A stretch of DNA of 46,407 nt, taken from the NCBI GenBank assembly GCA_029251525.1, contig JAQXDE010000063.1:1-46407 (forward strand). Direction: 5' to 3'. How positions within the stretch are numbered: position 1 is the first letter of the stretch; the number at the start of each line of letters is the position of its first letter. This document shows, one piece after another, positions 34,129-43,810 of the stretch. Below the pieces are notes generated by a model. It saw only the letters and a program-made list of their open reading frames with translations, did not search any database and had not been told where the DNA came from. This DNA comes from Saprospiraceae bacterium (GTDB lineage: Bacteria; Bacteroidota; Bacteroidia; Chitinophagales; Saprospiraceae). The translations under genes and the position numbers were made by a program.

Positions 34129-34782
34129 AGATGTGTTATGTTGCTAACATTCTTTTTTATGTAAAATTTCAAACTATTTGGCAAAATATTATCGAAACTT
34201 AGTTTTGAGAATTTTAATTGATTATCTTTTTTCAATTCAATGCCTAACAAATGTTTTCACTACTATCGTTACAAATGTCTGGCAGTGAAAATATTTTAGA
34301 ATGGAAAACATTGATAAATTGAGGTTGTATATGACAAAACACTAAAGAAACAATAGTAAAATTATGTAATAATAGCTTTTTGTAATAGTCATCAACATCA
34401 AAATTTAAATTGAAAAGAATATCTACTACTATTATTATAGGTAAGTGGTAATTTTTAGAAACTAAAGTAGTATTTTAAGTCCATTGGAGTTTCAATAATT
34501 TGCGAGGGGGGTGGATCAATACATGATAAGCAACCTGTTTTTAAGAACCGAATGCTATATAAGTGGAGCCACTTTTTCTAGTACAATTTTTTATTTAATG
34601 GACTCTTTTTTGGTAATGCTTAGCTAGTGTAAATCTTAGAAATCTACCTGACTACTTTATCAAAAAGAATAGGATTAATAAACAATTGGTTTGGCCATAA
34701 CACGAATTGGAGAATAATGCAATAAATAGATTCTATAATAATTGCTTAGTTCTTCTAATAATAATTTTACCTTTGAAAAGTC
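34129..34782. other. Spacer between the ccm operon and the DUF4105 gene
   Basis: No ORF of gene size. A 38-codon GTG frame near 34511-34627 (MISNLFLRTECYIS...) follows a run of G but has no support. I see no terminator with a T-run for the DUF4105 gene in this stretch. Confidence 0.4.
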
Positions 34783-35952
34783 TTACTCAGTTTTTTTTAT
34801 CAGAGCAACAATTCGCATACAAATTAATAAAATTATTGGAAAAGCAGCAGCATGAAAATCCTGTGGAAGTATTTTCCAAAATAAAATTAACAATACATTT
34901 ACGACCAGTGTAAACCCTAAGTATTTTTTCCAAAAATCATTGATGTTGTCACGTAAAATGTTGATTGCCAGTAAAATGTGAAATGGACTCATCCAAAGTA
35001 TGTTTAAGTTTTTGTAACAAACTTCATGATCAGTTCCCATCCACATGAAAGTAAAAAGAACTCCCGATAGTCCCAAAAAAAGAAAAAGAATAAAGTCAAG
35101 AGATTTAGTGAATGTATTGTTCTTTACAAAGAATAAAAAGCTAGTTAATCCGCATAAAGTCCAAAATAGTAACAAAGGTGTTATTCTAAAATTTACAATA
35201 TTTGATGTTTTTTTTTGAGGGACAATTACCGAATTTGATTGCACAAGTCCATCCGAATTTCGAAGTATTCCAAAGGTGAAATTTTGAGAAAGGAGATCGG
35301 GTAAATATGTTTCGCCTTCAAAATCAGCAATTTCATCTGCCGGCATTCCTAAAATTAAATCCATACCAAAATCAGCCCAAGGGCTTTTAGGGTAAGTATT
35401 TCCATCAATGTAATAATCTAGTTGTTGCCTGTAGGAGAGGTAATTCTTTTCAGGAATGTCAAAGGTTAAATTTTGGCCTAAAGTATCTATTAAAATATCA
35501 AATACTCTACTAGAACAATTATCATAAAAGAAATCATATTGGTAGTAAGCATTTTTCGGTTTTGCATTGTAGAGCAGATAATTAAAGACGGTTTGCTTTT
35601 CATTTAGATTAAAGTTAAAAACTTGCTCGACCACACGGCGGTTTTGGGCAACATATTGGTATTCAAATCTTCGATATTGATCAATACCTAATTTATACAA
35701 TAGTTTTCCTCGAATAAATTTAACTACAAAATTTGGAGTATCAAAGTCAAATATTCCATAGTTGAACACCAAATCAAGTCCTTGTCCAGGATCTTTAACT
35801 CGAATCGCAGTATGTCCAAATAATTCATAAATTGCTTCTCCGGGTGAGCAAGTCAGTAAACTAATTTCGGCTTCTTCACTCAAAGGTTTAGTTTGACCTA
35901 TGATACTACCACAAGAAAATATAAGGAGATATAAGAGAAGATTTTTTATCAT
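34783..35952 (-). CDS. DUF4105 membrane protein (papain-like hydrolase fold suspected)
   Basis: Starting at ATG 35952 the protein is 389 residues with a signal peptide (MIKNLLLYLLIFSCGSIIG). The DUF4105 domain (about 10-230) carries ELFGHTAIRV and FFYDNCSSRVFDIL. The conserved His and NC pair suggest a papain-like catalytic site, as seen in related bacterial DUF4105/Lnb-type proteins. The C-terminal part has about five transmembrane helices (about 265-385). It may process a membrane-bound substrate. The longer frame begins at a TTG (35970) and is not chosen. Confidence 0.82.
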   Translation of the reverse strand: MIKNLLLYLLIFSCGSIIGQTKPLSEEAEISLLTCSPGEAIYELFGHTAIRVKDPGQGLDLVFNYGIFDFDTPNFVVKFIRGKLLYKLGIDQYRRFEYQYVAQNRRVVEQVFNFNLNEKQTVFNYLLYNAKPKNAYYQYDFFYDNCSSRVFDILIDTLGQNLTFDIPEKNYLSYRQQLDYYIDGNTYPKSPWADFGMDLILGMPADEIADFEGETYLPDLLSQNFTFGILRNSDGLVQSNSVIVPQKKTSNIVNFRITPLLLFWTLCGLTSFLFFVKNNTFTKSLDFILFLFLGLSGVLFTFMWMGTDHEVCYKNLNILWMSPFHILLAINILRDNINDFWKKYLGFTLVVNVLLILFWKILPQDFHAAAFPIILLICMRIVALIKKTE

Positions 35953-36093
35953 GTAAAATATGTTGACCAATTTTAATTATTGGGTGGTTGAGTTAATATT
36001 AAGAATGAGTGAATTTAAATCTAAAGATAGAATCCTAATAACTTAATAACCTCAATTGTCTATAATTAGAGTTAAAACTTGTATTTTTGGTTT

Positions 36094-36804
36094 ATGGGTA
36101 ATAACGAACAACAAATTACGAATAATACTGTAGTTAGCCTTACCAATGTCTCCATTTTTCAACAACAAAATATGGTATTGGAAGACGTGAACTTGAGAAT
36201 AGATCGAGGAGAGTTCTGCTATTTGATAGGTAAGACTGGAAGTGGGAAATCAAGTTTATTAAAAACTTTATACGGTGATTTAGTTTTAAAGAATGGATTA
36301 GGAGAAGTGGTTGGATTTGATTTAAGCAAGTTGAATCGAAAATCAATTCCAATGTTGAGAAGAAAACTAGGAATTGTTTTTCAAGATTTTAATTTGCTAG
36401 AAGATCGAACGGTTGGAGAAAATCTTGATTTTGTTTTGCAGGCTACTGGATGGGAAAATCCTACAGAACGGAAGGGTAGAATTAATGACATATTAACTGA
36501 TGTTGGGTTGTTTCATAAAAGCTTTAAAATGCCACATGAAATTTCTGGAGGGGAACAGCAAAGGGTGGTTATAGCGAGAGCTTTATTAAACTCACCGGAG
36601 TTAATTTTGGCAGATGAGCCAACTGGAAATCTAGATCCTGAAACCAGTGATGAGATTTTATTTTTACTGAGAGATATAGCTCGAAATAACAATACCGCAG
36701 TAGTATTTGCGACACATGATTATCGGATTTTAGAAAAATTTAATGGACGAATCATTCGCTGCCAAAAAGGGAAAGTTTTGGACGAGGAAAACTTTGTTTT
36801 TTAG
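36094..36804 (+). CDS. ftsE: FtsE-like ABC transporter ATPase
   Basis: The 236-residue ATPase (from ATG 36094) has Walker A GKTGSGKS (46-53), the Q-loop VFQDFNLL (95-102), signature SGGEQQ (151-156), Walker B ILADEP (171-176), and switch His208. GEFCYLIGKTGSGKSSLLKTL and NLDPETSDEILFLL are typical of FtsE in Bacteroidota. FtsE pairs with FtsX to control cell-wall hydrolases at the septum; ftsX is not adjacent here. The longer frame from TTG 36079 adds five residues and is not preferred. Confidence 0.85.
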   Translation: MGNNEQQITNNTVVSLTNVSIFQQQNMVLEDVNLRIDRGEFCYLIGKTGSGKSSLLKTLYGDLVLKNGLGEVVGFDLSKLNRKSIPMLRRKLGIVFQDFNLLEDRTVGENLDFVLQATGWENPTERKGRINDILTDVGLFHKSFKMPHEISGGEQQRVVIARALLNSPELILADEPTGNLDPETSDEILFLLRDIARNNNTAVVFATHDYRILEKFNGRIIRCQKGKVLDEENFVF

Positions 36805-36823
36805 TACGATATAATCAAAAAAT

Positions 36824-36867
36824 AAAAAATGGTCTTTCAGGTGTTATACTTGAAAGACCATTTTTTT
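36824..36867 (+). terminator. Terminator after ftsE
   Basis: aaaaaatggtctttca (36824-36839) pairs with tgaaagaccattttttt (36851-36867), leaving an 11-base loop. The stem ends in a T-run. It stands 19 bases after the stop. Confidence 0.88.
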
Positions 36868-37530
36868 ATGAAATATTCCTTTTGTGAAACATGACATTTA
36901 CAATAAGGAAATAGTAGAGAATGCTATTAAACGCGAAGCCATTTTTTTTAAATGAGTTTTTAGATAATAAAACTTAGTTCGAAACTGTTACTAATCTAAA
37001 TTATTTCATTATAAAATAAAGCTATTAAATGAGAATCTAAAAAAGAGTAATTGATGAGGACAAATTAATCTCTTAACTACTATTTTTTCTCGGAGTTAAA
37101 AAAATAAATACAAGACATATAGGAAAAAAAGTTACCATTCTTTATTTTATTCACTAGTTCTTAGGAAGTTTTTCAAATATCTATATTTTTACAAAACAAA
37201 ATTATATTTTGTTTTATCGATTAATGTAATTTTTTATAAATTATATTGCATGTAATTTTGTTGTTGGTGAAATATAATTTCATTCAATGGTTTAAAAATA
37301 GTTAGAAGAAAATTGCTTTTTATTGAAAATAAAAGCAGTTATTTGCGCGCGCTTTGAGAAAATGACAAACAGTATTCTTTTTTTTAATTTAACAAAATAA
37401 TTTATAGGGGGGATTCGAATTTCAAGTGTCTTAGAAATATACAGCTTATTTAAAATCACTTTTTTGTTCAATTTTTACTGAATTTAATATCATTTAATTT
37501 TTTAGAAAACCTATTTAAAATCAAATCACC
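36868..37530. other. Gene-free AT-rich spacer before the barrel-protein gene
   Basis: No ORF. Unusual short spots in an otherwise very AT-rich stretch are a gcgcgcgc run near 37345 and a g-run with ggattcgaat near 37408. The latter looks superficially like a tRNA T-loop but has no cloverleaf. No clear -7 element was found. Confidence 0.4.
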
Positions 37531-38205
37531 ATGAAAAACCTATTTGTAATCCTAATATTATTTTTTAACGTGCTGGCAAACGCACAAATCAATTCATTTT
37601 CAATAAGCGTAGATGGAGGTATTCTTTTTTCCGAATACGCCATGAGTCGTTCAGGTAATGCAGGATCTACTTTAGGCGTCCGTTTCGAACTTCCAGTCAA
37701 TCTTCCAGTTGGACAAATTGCAATCAGTTCAGGTTTGGAAATGTCAAATTATGGGAATCAATATAACTACAATAACAAACCTATAATAATCGGGGAGGAT
37801 CCTGGCTTTTCAGTAATTGATGTAACTCGATTTGAATATAAATATTTAGCAATTCCCATTCGGTTGAAATATACTTGGAGAATGGTTTATGCACAAGTTG
37901 GAATAAAAGCAGAAAGATTTCAAAAGCAAGCTTTAATAACGGAGGGTACAATGTCTGATCCAGCTTATCTAAATAAATCCTCATTTGAGATTGATGATAT
38001 CCGGGAAAAAAATCTTTCAACGGAATTTGCTTTAGGTTTTAATGTACAGATGCCGAATCGTCCAAACTTTGGAATTTACTTTGAACCAAATGTGAATTAC
38101 ATAACCAAATCTATTTTCAGAAATTCATTATTGGAGAATAAACAAATTTCTTATGGGTTAAGAATCGGAGCTAAATACACGTTCAACAATCCAATGAAAA
38201 AATAA
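37531..38205 (+). CDS. Outer-membrane beta-barrel protein (PorT-like)
   Basis: The 224-residue protein has a signal peptide (MKNLFVILILFFNVLANAQ) and a small barrel of alternating strands: FSISVDGGILFSEYAMS, LPVGQIAISSGLEMSNYG, YLAIPIRLKYTWRMVYAQVGI, FALGFNVQM and a final GLRIGAKYTF. YLAIPIRLKY followed by a GI[KR]xE strand is the hallmark of the outer-membrane beta-barrel/PorT family of Bacteroidota. Function unknown; it could be a porin-like or assembly factor. Stands alone, with a terminator about 80 bases downstream. Confidence 0.85.
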   Translation: MKNLFVILILFFNVLANAQINSFSISVDGGILFSEYAMSRSGNAGSTLGVRFELPVNLPVGQIAISSGLEMSNYGNQYNYNNKPIIIGEDPGFSVIDVTRFEYKYLAIPIRLKYTWRMVYAQVGIKAERFQKQALITEGTMSDPAYLNKSSFEIDDIREKNLSTEFALGFNVQMPNRPNFGIYFEPNVNYITKSIFRNSLLENKQISYGLRIGAKYTFNNPMKK

Positions 38206-38288
38206 TAAAATTCAACTGCGTTGACAGTTATTTAAAATAAATAACAACATCCTTTATTTTGACTTAATAACATCCTTAATAACCATAT

Positions 38289-38322
38289 CCCTGACGATCA
38301 ATTGATTGTCAGGGATTTTTTT
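38289..38322 (+). terminator. Terminator after the barrel-protein gene
   Basis: ccctgacgatca (38289-38300) pairs with tgattgtcaggg (38303-38314) with one G-T pair, followed by atttttttt-type T-run to 38322. It is about 85 bases after the stop codon. Confidence 0.85.
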
Positions 38323-38326
38323 ATCT

Positions 38327-38398
38327 ACCACAGATACAGCAAATTTTAGTAAAACTAATTCTGAATTGTTTACTTTCAGGATTTACGTTATCTGTGGT
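38327..38398. repeat. Inverted repeat ACCACAGATA / TATCTGTGGT
   Basis: accacagata (38327-38336) and tatctgtggt (38389-38398) are exact complements 52 bases apart. With a one-base bulge the arms extend by five bases (TTATC...GATAA). It lies between two converging genes and is too widely spaced for a simple terminator. Confidence 0.5.
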
Positions 38399-38407
38399 GA
38401 TAATATT

Positions 38408-40519
38408 TTATTCCATTAATTCCAAAGCTTTATTCACTTCCAGCACTGGGAATTTACATACCTTATTTTTACAAACATAAATCCGAGTTTCTCCTTCGAT
38501 CAGTTTGTCTTGTAGGAGCTGTAAATTACCTTCAGATTTCCCTCCTAGAATAAGTGCATTTGGTAGATAATATTGCATTAATTCTTTGGAAAGTGCTCTG
38601 GAATTATCACCTATAACAGCCACTTCGAAAGGAGGATTTACTATTGCCCAATATAAACTACACCAGTTGGAGTAGAAATTTGGCTGTGGAGTATCGGTGA
38701 TACTTTCCGATAAATTATGGAGCATTTGTTTGCTTAGATCAACCCATTCAGGTTGATAAAGCATGGTACCTAATTTGTAAAGGTTCCTTGCCATCGTGGA
38801 GTTTGACCCTGGAATTACATTATCAGCTAATTCTTTTTTTCTAGCGATTAGTTCTGGATCTAAGTTAGAGGTATAGTGGAACATCCCTGTCGATTTATCA
38901 TAGAAATGAGTCTGAGTATAGGCAGTTAGTTTTTTGGCGTGATTTAACCATTGCTCGTCAAATGTTACTTGGTATAAGTGAACAAATGCATCAATCAATA
39001 AGGCGTAGTCATCCAGAAATGCATTAATGACTGATTGTCCATCCTTAAAATTTCGATTCAATCGATGTTCGTCTTTAATGGAATTTTTTACTAAAAAGTT
39101 AGCATTGCGAATAGCAGATTCTAAATATTCTTCATTACCAAAAGCTCGGTAGGCATCTGTGTACCCTTTGAGCATCAGAGCATTCCATGAAGTCAAAATT
39201 TTATCATCTAATCCTGGACGGATTCTTTTGCCTCTCGCACTCATCAAAATGATTTTTGCATCATCAATTTTTTTGGATAATTGATCTGCAGTAAGGTCAA
39301 ATTTTTTCGCAACTTTTTCATTGGAAGATTTTCGATGGAGAATATTGTTTTTATGTTCCCAATTTCCAGATCTTTTTACCTCATAAAATTCATTAAATAC
39401 TTTTGCTAAATCATCACCCAATAAAGAATCAATCTCTGATTTTTTCCAAACATAAAATTTCCCTTCCTCCCCCTCACTATCAGCATCTAAGGAAGAATAA
39501 AATCCTCCATCTGGATTAGTCATTTCTCTTTTGGTGTATTCTAAAGTTTCTACAACTACTTTTTTATACAATGGATTTTTAGTTAATTGATAAGCCTCAG
39601 AATACAAGCTGATGAGCTGTCCATTGTCGTAAAGCATTTTTTCAAAATGGGGAGCAAACCAATCATCATCAGTTGAATACCGAGCGAAACCACCACCTAA
39701 GTGATCATAAATCCCCCCATTTGCCATATTGTCCAAAGTAGTGGTAACTCCCTCAAGCGCCTTAGCATCCTTTGTGAAATGATAGTAATTAAGCAAGAAT
39801 TCATAATTATTCGGCATCGGGAATTTAGGAGCACCTTTTCGACCACCTTTTTTGAAATCAATATTTTCTAGAAAATTAGTAGCTATTTTGGCTAGATTTT
39901 GTGGATTAAAATCTTGATCCTCTTGATTTAAAACAATATTATCCTGTTGTTTTATTCCTTCCTGTAATTGGTTTGCAGATTCTTCGAGTCTTTCAGGATC
40001 TTCTTTTTTGATTTTTATAAAGTTATTTAGAACTCCTAACCAATCTTTCTTTGGGAAATAGGTGCTAGCCCAAACAGGTCGTCCATCAGGTAAAGCAAAA
40101 GCATTCAATGGCCATCCGCAACCTCGTCCACTTGCTAGTTGACATGCAGACATATAAACATCATCTATGTCTGGACGTTCTTCTCGATCCACCTTGATAC
40201 AAATGAAATTTTCATTCATAATTTTACTAACCAAAGTATCTTCAAAAGATTCATGTTCCATAACATGGCACCAATGGCAAGCTGCATAACCGACGCTGAC
40301 AATAATCATTTTATCTTCTGCCTTTGCTTTAGCTAACGCCTCATCTCCCCAAGGATACCAATCTACAGGATTGTGTGCATGCTGCAATAAGTACGGACTA
40401 CTTTCATTAATTAATTTATTGGTGTATTTATGATTTCCATCTTTGGATGATTTACCATTTTGAGAAGATTTGCAAGAGACGAATGCTAATAGTGTAAAGC
40501 AAATTAAATATTTATTCAT
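38408..40519 (-). CDS. DUF255 thioredoxin-domain lipoprotein (YyaL/SSP411-like)
   Basis: The 703-residue lipoprotein has signal [16 protein letters not shown] with lipidated Cys16. The N-terminal DUF255 thioredoxin-fold domain (about 33-200) begins [21 protein letters not shown] and carries the CxxC site in [15 protein letters not shown] (Cys81, Cys84), followed by [15 protein letters not shown]. The rest is an (alpha/alpha)6-barrel like those of N-acylglucosamine epimerase/glycosidase relatives: [20 protein letters not shown] and [20 protein letters not shown]. Family role is unclear; here it is likely periplasmic. Length is full for the family. A reverse TATTTTTG (40651-40658) is a weak promoter candidate. 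Confidence 0.92.
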   Translation of the reverse strand: MNKYLICFTLLAFVSCKSSQNGKSSKDGNHKYTNKLINESSPYLLQHAHNPVDWYPWGDEALAKAKAEDKMIIVSVGYAACHWCHVMEHESFEDTLVSKIMNENFICIKVDREERPDIDDVYMSACQLASGRGCGWPLNAFALPDGRPVWASTYFPKKDWLGVLNNFIKIKKEDPERLEESANQLQEGIKQQDNIVLNQEDQDFNPQNLAKIATNFLENIDFKKGGRKGAPKFPMPNNYEFLLNYYHFTKDAKALEGVTTTLDNMANGGIYDHLGGGFARYSTDDDWFAPHFEKMLYDNGQLISLYSEAYQLTKNPLYKKVVVETLEYTKREMTNPDGGFYSSLDADSEGEEGKFYVWKKSEIDSLLGDDLAKVFNEFYEVKRSGNWEHKNNILHRKSSNEKVAKKFDLTADQLSKKIDDAKIILMSARGKRIRPGLDDKILTSWNALMLKGYTDAYRAFGNEEYLESAIRNANFLVKNSIKDEHRLNRNFKDGQSVINAFLDDYALLIDAFVHLYQVTFDEQWLNHAKKLTAYTQTHFYDKSTGMFHYTSNLDPELIARKKELADNVIPGSNSTMARNLYKLGTMLYQPEWVDLSKQMLHNLSESITDTPQPNFYSNWCSLYWAIVNPPFEVAVIGDNSRALSKELMQYYLPNALILGGKSEGNLQLLQDKLIEGETRIYVCKNKVCKFPVLEVNKALELME

Positions 40520-40950
40520 ATTGATTTATTTTGTTCCTAAATGAAGTTTGTTTTATCAACTTATCCTAAATTGAATTACTACTTCCGTCGTTTGTTTTCG
40601 ATTCCAATTTTTACTTGATTAAAAGGTTTATCCAAGAACGGTTTTTTTTTGCAAAAATAGGAAGGTTTATGAACTGTTGAGGTTTTTTCTAATGAGTTTT
40701 TGTATTTATAATTACCTAAAAGCTAAAGAGATAAGTAACAAATAGGGAAACTCTAAAAAGGTTATATAAGTTTAGTTTGTAAAAGAAAATAAGAAAATAT
40801 TTTAAGTATAAATTTTGATAAAAAATGATTTTTTTTTCATTCATTAGTTGTGTAGTTAATAAATTTTTGTTTTTAAAAAACAGAATTATGAGTTAACCGA
40901 ATATAAAATCTTATATTTAGTGAACATTAAAATAAGTAAATATAAAAATT
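40520..40950. other. Spacer between divergent DUF255 and YkuK-like genes
   Basis: No ORF. CAAAAATA (40651-40658) gives a minus-strand TATTTTTG with a 125-base leader to the DUF255 gene. A near-match TATATTTA lies about 35 bases before the YkuK-like ATG. Otherwise only AT-rich sequence is seen. Confidence 0.4.
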
Positions 40951-41421
40951 ATGAACTGGCGAAGATTAAATGGAGATAAAATTAAATTGCCAATTAAAGA
41001 AGCAGTTGAAAAAACAATTATCAAAGAAATTGAAGCAGGGTACAATTTAAAAGTTTGTATTGGCACAGATTCACAAGTACGAGGCAGTGTTGTTGAGTTT
41101 GCTTCTGTAATAGTTTTTTTAAGGGAAAAAAAAGGTGGATTCATGTTTATCCATAGTTATAAGAAAGAACAAACAATGAGCTTACGAGAACGAATGATTT
41201 TGGAAGTAGCTAAATCAGTAGAGGTAGCTTATGGGCTTTGTGATTTGTTAGATAAATTTAATGTAGCACTTGAAGTTCATGCGGATATTAATACTGATCC
41301 TCATTTTCAGTCTAATATTGCCCTAAAGGAGGCTATGGGATATATCCTAGGAATGGGGTTTGAATTTAAAGCAAAGCCAGATGCTTTTGCAAGTTCATCA
41401 TGTGCGGATAAAGTTGTCTAA
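40951..41421 (+). CDS. YkuK-family ribonuclease H-like protein
   Basis: The 156-residue soluble protein begins MNWRRLNGDKIKLPI. The RNase-H-like core reads VCIGTDSQVRG (about 36-46, with the catalytic Asp in GTDSQ), VEFASVIVFLREKKGG, ALEVHADINTDP (about 110-121, second Asp) and DAFASSSCADKV (third Asp). This order of acidic residues fits the YkuK/DUF458 family of predicted RNase H-like nucleases. Biological substrate is unknown. Monocistronic; the next element is the broken YdjC gene. Confidence 0.9.
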   Translation: MNWRRLNGDKIKLPIKEAVEKTIIKEIEAGYNLKVCIGTDSQVRGSVVEFASVIVFLREKKGGFMFIHSYKKEQTMSLRERMILEVAKSVEVAYGLCDLLDKFNVALEVHADINTDPHFQSNIALKEAMGYILGMGFEFKAKPDAFASSSCADKVV

Positions 41422-41452
41422 AATTTGATTTAGTATTAATCTTAAAATCTTG

Positions 41453-42522
41453 ATGGAAAAAATCTACAAAATGGTTTATTTTCAATCAATTTTTGAAGCT
41501 ACAAAGTTGTTATTCTTATTAATCTCAAAGATCGAAATTAAAAAGAAGAATTTAATAGTCACCTCAGATGATTTTGGTGTGAATCCTAGCGTTAATGATG
41601 CCATAATAAATGCAGTTAATGCAGGCAAAGTAAATTCTATTGCAGTCTTCCCAAATTATGATGGGATAACCAATAAAAGAAAAAAAGTATAAAAACTCTG
41701 CAGGGAATGCTAAACACCTCTTGAATAAGACAAATGGAAATAGGGAAATTGGTTGCCATTTAACGTTAATTTCGGGGCGGCCGATTACTAAAGCTAAATC
41801 CATGAAAGGTAAAAATGGATATTTTCGAGGTATTTATGAATTTAGACGAAGCATCAACCTCAAAGAACTGAGGGAAGAACTTAATGCTCAAATAAAAGTT
41901 TTTACTGAGGCAAATATTCCGCTTACACATTTAAGTTGCCATCACAACGTACTGACCTTTTTTCCAGAATTATATCAAGAGTACTTGAAAGTCTGTAAAG
42001 ATTATAAGTTAGCCATTCGTTCTGCTAATAGCCATCCTAAAAAATCTATGAATAAATTCCTTAGTTTTTTGAAAATCAAACTAATGGACGATTTGAAAAA
42101 GAAAGATCGTAAGGAAATTAAGAAATTTACTAAAAAAGCTCCAAACAATTTTTTAAAGACAATATCAAGGGTAAATATAAATTTACAAGTTTTCACGATA
42201 GTGGACATTATGGTCCGATACCAGGGGGCCCTATTCAAAATACTAAAGAGAATATTGAGAGATGGATTGAAAAAAACATCATACTCTAAATAAATCATTA
42301 AAGAAATTAGCAAAGTCTGTGGATCAAAATTCGATGGAATTTATTTTATATATCGCCAAAAATAAACCTGAAACTTCTAATAGGTATAAGGATATTGATT
42401 ATCCTGGGGTCGATTTAAGATACTTTGACAGTCGCTACTCAGAGTATAGGTCAATTATGGAATTTGATTTTTCTAAACATCCAAATATTGAAATGGTAAG
42501 TTGGGGAGAACTGAATAAATAG
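41453..42522 (+). pseudogene. YdjC/ChbG-family carbohydrate deacetylase, three frameshifts
   Basis: Reading across frames restores one YdjC-like protein of about 350 residues. Frame one (41453-41692) gives NLIVTSDDFGVNPSVNDAI, with the metal-binding DD. A shift near 41680 in an A-run leads to KYKNSAGNAKHLL and REIGCHLTLISGRPI, then LTHLSCHHNVLTF (metal histidines). A second shift near 42190 restores FHDSGHYGPIPGGPI, and a third at the A-run near 42270 leads to LKKLAKSVDQNSMEFILY and a normal end at 42522. Two of three shifts sit in A homopolymers, so assembly error is possible. The enzyme would remove acetyl groups from chitooligosaccharides or related glycans. Confidence 0.85.
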
Positions 42523-42595
42523 GGAAGGATATTTCGTAAGTTTATTATATTAATTTTAAAAAACAACAAACTTACTTTTTATGATTTGGATTTGA

Positions 42596-43168
42596 CTATT
42601 CTTCACTTAGAATCCCACGAATATTCCAATTCACATTCACATTTGCACCTGTACTTGGATTTGCTGAGAGATCTCGGTAAGTCTTCCATTCAAATTCCCC
42701 TTCACCTAACATCCAATCACCATTTGTTCTCGCTGGCCCCTCATCACAGCCAATACTTCTGGTCTCTGAAGAATGAATAACTCTAACAACAATCCATAGG
42801 TCCTCATTAGTTATTTCCACAGGAGTAGATAATGTGTGAGAATTCCATGAATTATCAGAAACTTGATTGATTACATTTTTTGAATATAAGAGTGTTCCTG
42901 GTGAGCTTGATGTACCTTCGCCATAAACTAATATTTCGCAGTCTAAAGGTTTATCTTGGATATAAAAATCTACTTCATCCAAAGTCCTTCCCACATAATT
43001 ATCAACAATAGAGGAAGGATACCTTTGACCTACATCGAATGTTCCAATGGGTAGAGCAGGAGCTGAAAAGTTATCATCATCGTATCTCAATTCAATAGTG
43101 GGGTTATCCTTTTTGCAGGAAAAAAACAATAGGGAACAACTCAAAAATGCCAAGAAAATATTATTCAT
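42596..43168 (-). CDS. Hypothetical lipoprotein
   Basis: The 190-residue lipoprotein has signal MNNIFLAFLSCSLLFFSC with Cys18 followed by KKD, the positively charged +2/+3 residues often seen in Bacteroidota surface lipoproteins. The mature beta-rich domain includes PIGTFDVGQRYPSSIVDNYVG, LWIVVRVIHS and VNVNWNIRGIL. The last segment resembles a module found at the ends of Bacteroidota secreted adhesins and peptidases. No enzyme motif is seen. It converges on the YdjC pseudogene. Confidence 0.7.
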   Translation of the reverse strand: MNNIFLAFLSCSLLFFSCKKDNPTIELRYDDDNFSAPALPIGTFDVGQRYPSSIVDNYVGRTLDEVDFYIQDKPLDCEILVYGEGTSSSPGTLLYSKNVINQVSDNSWNSHTLSTPVEITNEDLWIVVRVIHSSETRSIGCDEGPARTNGDWMLGEGEFEWKTYRDLSANPSTGANVNVNWNIRGILSEE

Positions 43169-43406
43169 GAAAAATGATTTATGTTATTACAAATTCAATG
43201 ACAAATTTAGATGATAAATAGGTGAATTTCTATATTCCAGATACATTTAACCAAATTTTAATAAATTGATTTATAAATTAAACTATATTTTTTTGTTTAA
43301 TTTTTGTCTGATGTTTTTTATTCCTCTTTGAATTATTTTTCATTCTAAGTGAATAAAAATATAATAATGTTGAACTTTATATGACTATTTTTACCCGATA
43401 TTCCAT

Positions 43407-43640
43407 TCATTTTGATTTAGATTCTTTATACCCTTCTTCACTGAGTTGTCGATAACTATATTCTAAGCACCATTTGGTTTTTGACCATAATTCAGTTGCA
43501 ATTTTTTAACATTTGCCAAAACAAAATGACTTGCCCAAAAGGAAATTATCATAGTATCTTCAAGGTCTTGGAGTAAAGAGTGGATTACGAACCCAAGTAT
43601 ATTTTGAGTGACTTGAATTGAGTAAAATTCATTTTTTATT
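43407..43640 (-). pseudogene. Remnant of a small gene, identity unknown
   Basis: On the minus strand an ATG near 43640 reads MNFTQFKSLK. After a frame change it becomes KYTWVRNPLFTPRP, an in-frame stop, DNFLLGKSFCFGKC, a second stop, and then IATELWSKTKWCLEYSYRQL SEEGYKESKSK (31 codons) to TGA at 43407. The composition is protein-like and runs over about 75 codons, but it is interrupted at least three times. I do not recognise the family. Confidence 0.35.
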
Positions 43641-43747
43641 ACTAAATATTTTTACTTCTTATAAAGTAAAACTAAAATGAATTTGTTTCCTGAAGTTTTT
43701 ATTAGGTATCATCGTTCAATAAATAACCTTTGCTCATGCTGATTTTT

Positions 43748-43755
43748 TATATTTG
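43748..43755 (+). promoter_or_regulatory. Promoter -7 element (TATATTTG) for marR
   Basis: TATATTTG matches TAnnTTTG, 55 bases before the marR ATG. The same octamer occurs before hpd, so the two promoters may be alike. Confidence 0.5.
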
Positions 43756-43810
43756 TATTTTTTAAAAGAGCGAGATAGAAAATATTTCTTTAAAAAATAG
43801 AAAAGGATCA

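Larger units (their letters stand above)
43169..43810. other. Spacer between the lipoprotein and marR genes
   Basis: No intact gene. The minus strand around 43407-43640 carries a decayed small gene (listed separately). The right end holds the marR promoter element. The remainder is AT-rich. Confidence 0.4.

Noticed and set aside
34511-34627. 38-codon frame starting GTG after a G-run
   Set aside because: No promoter, no recognised domain and no coding bias distinct from the spacer.
36082-36089. TATTTTTG as the ftsE promoter
   Set aside because: It lies only four bases before the ATG, so transcription would start at or inside the coding region.
37340-37430. Possible tRNA (ggattcgaat and a G-run)
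   Set aside because: No acceptor stem, D-arm or anticodon arm can be folded around it.
42002-42313. Minus-strand ORF of 103 codons
   Set aside because: It is antisense to the conserved YdjC sequence; its hydrophobic translation is a by-product of A/T-rich codons.
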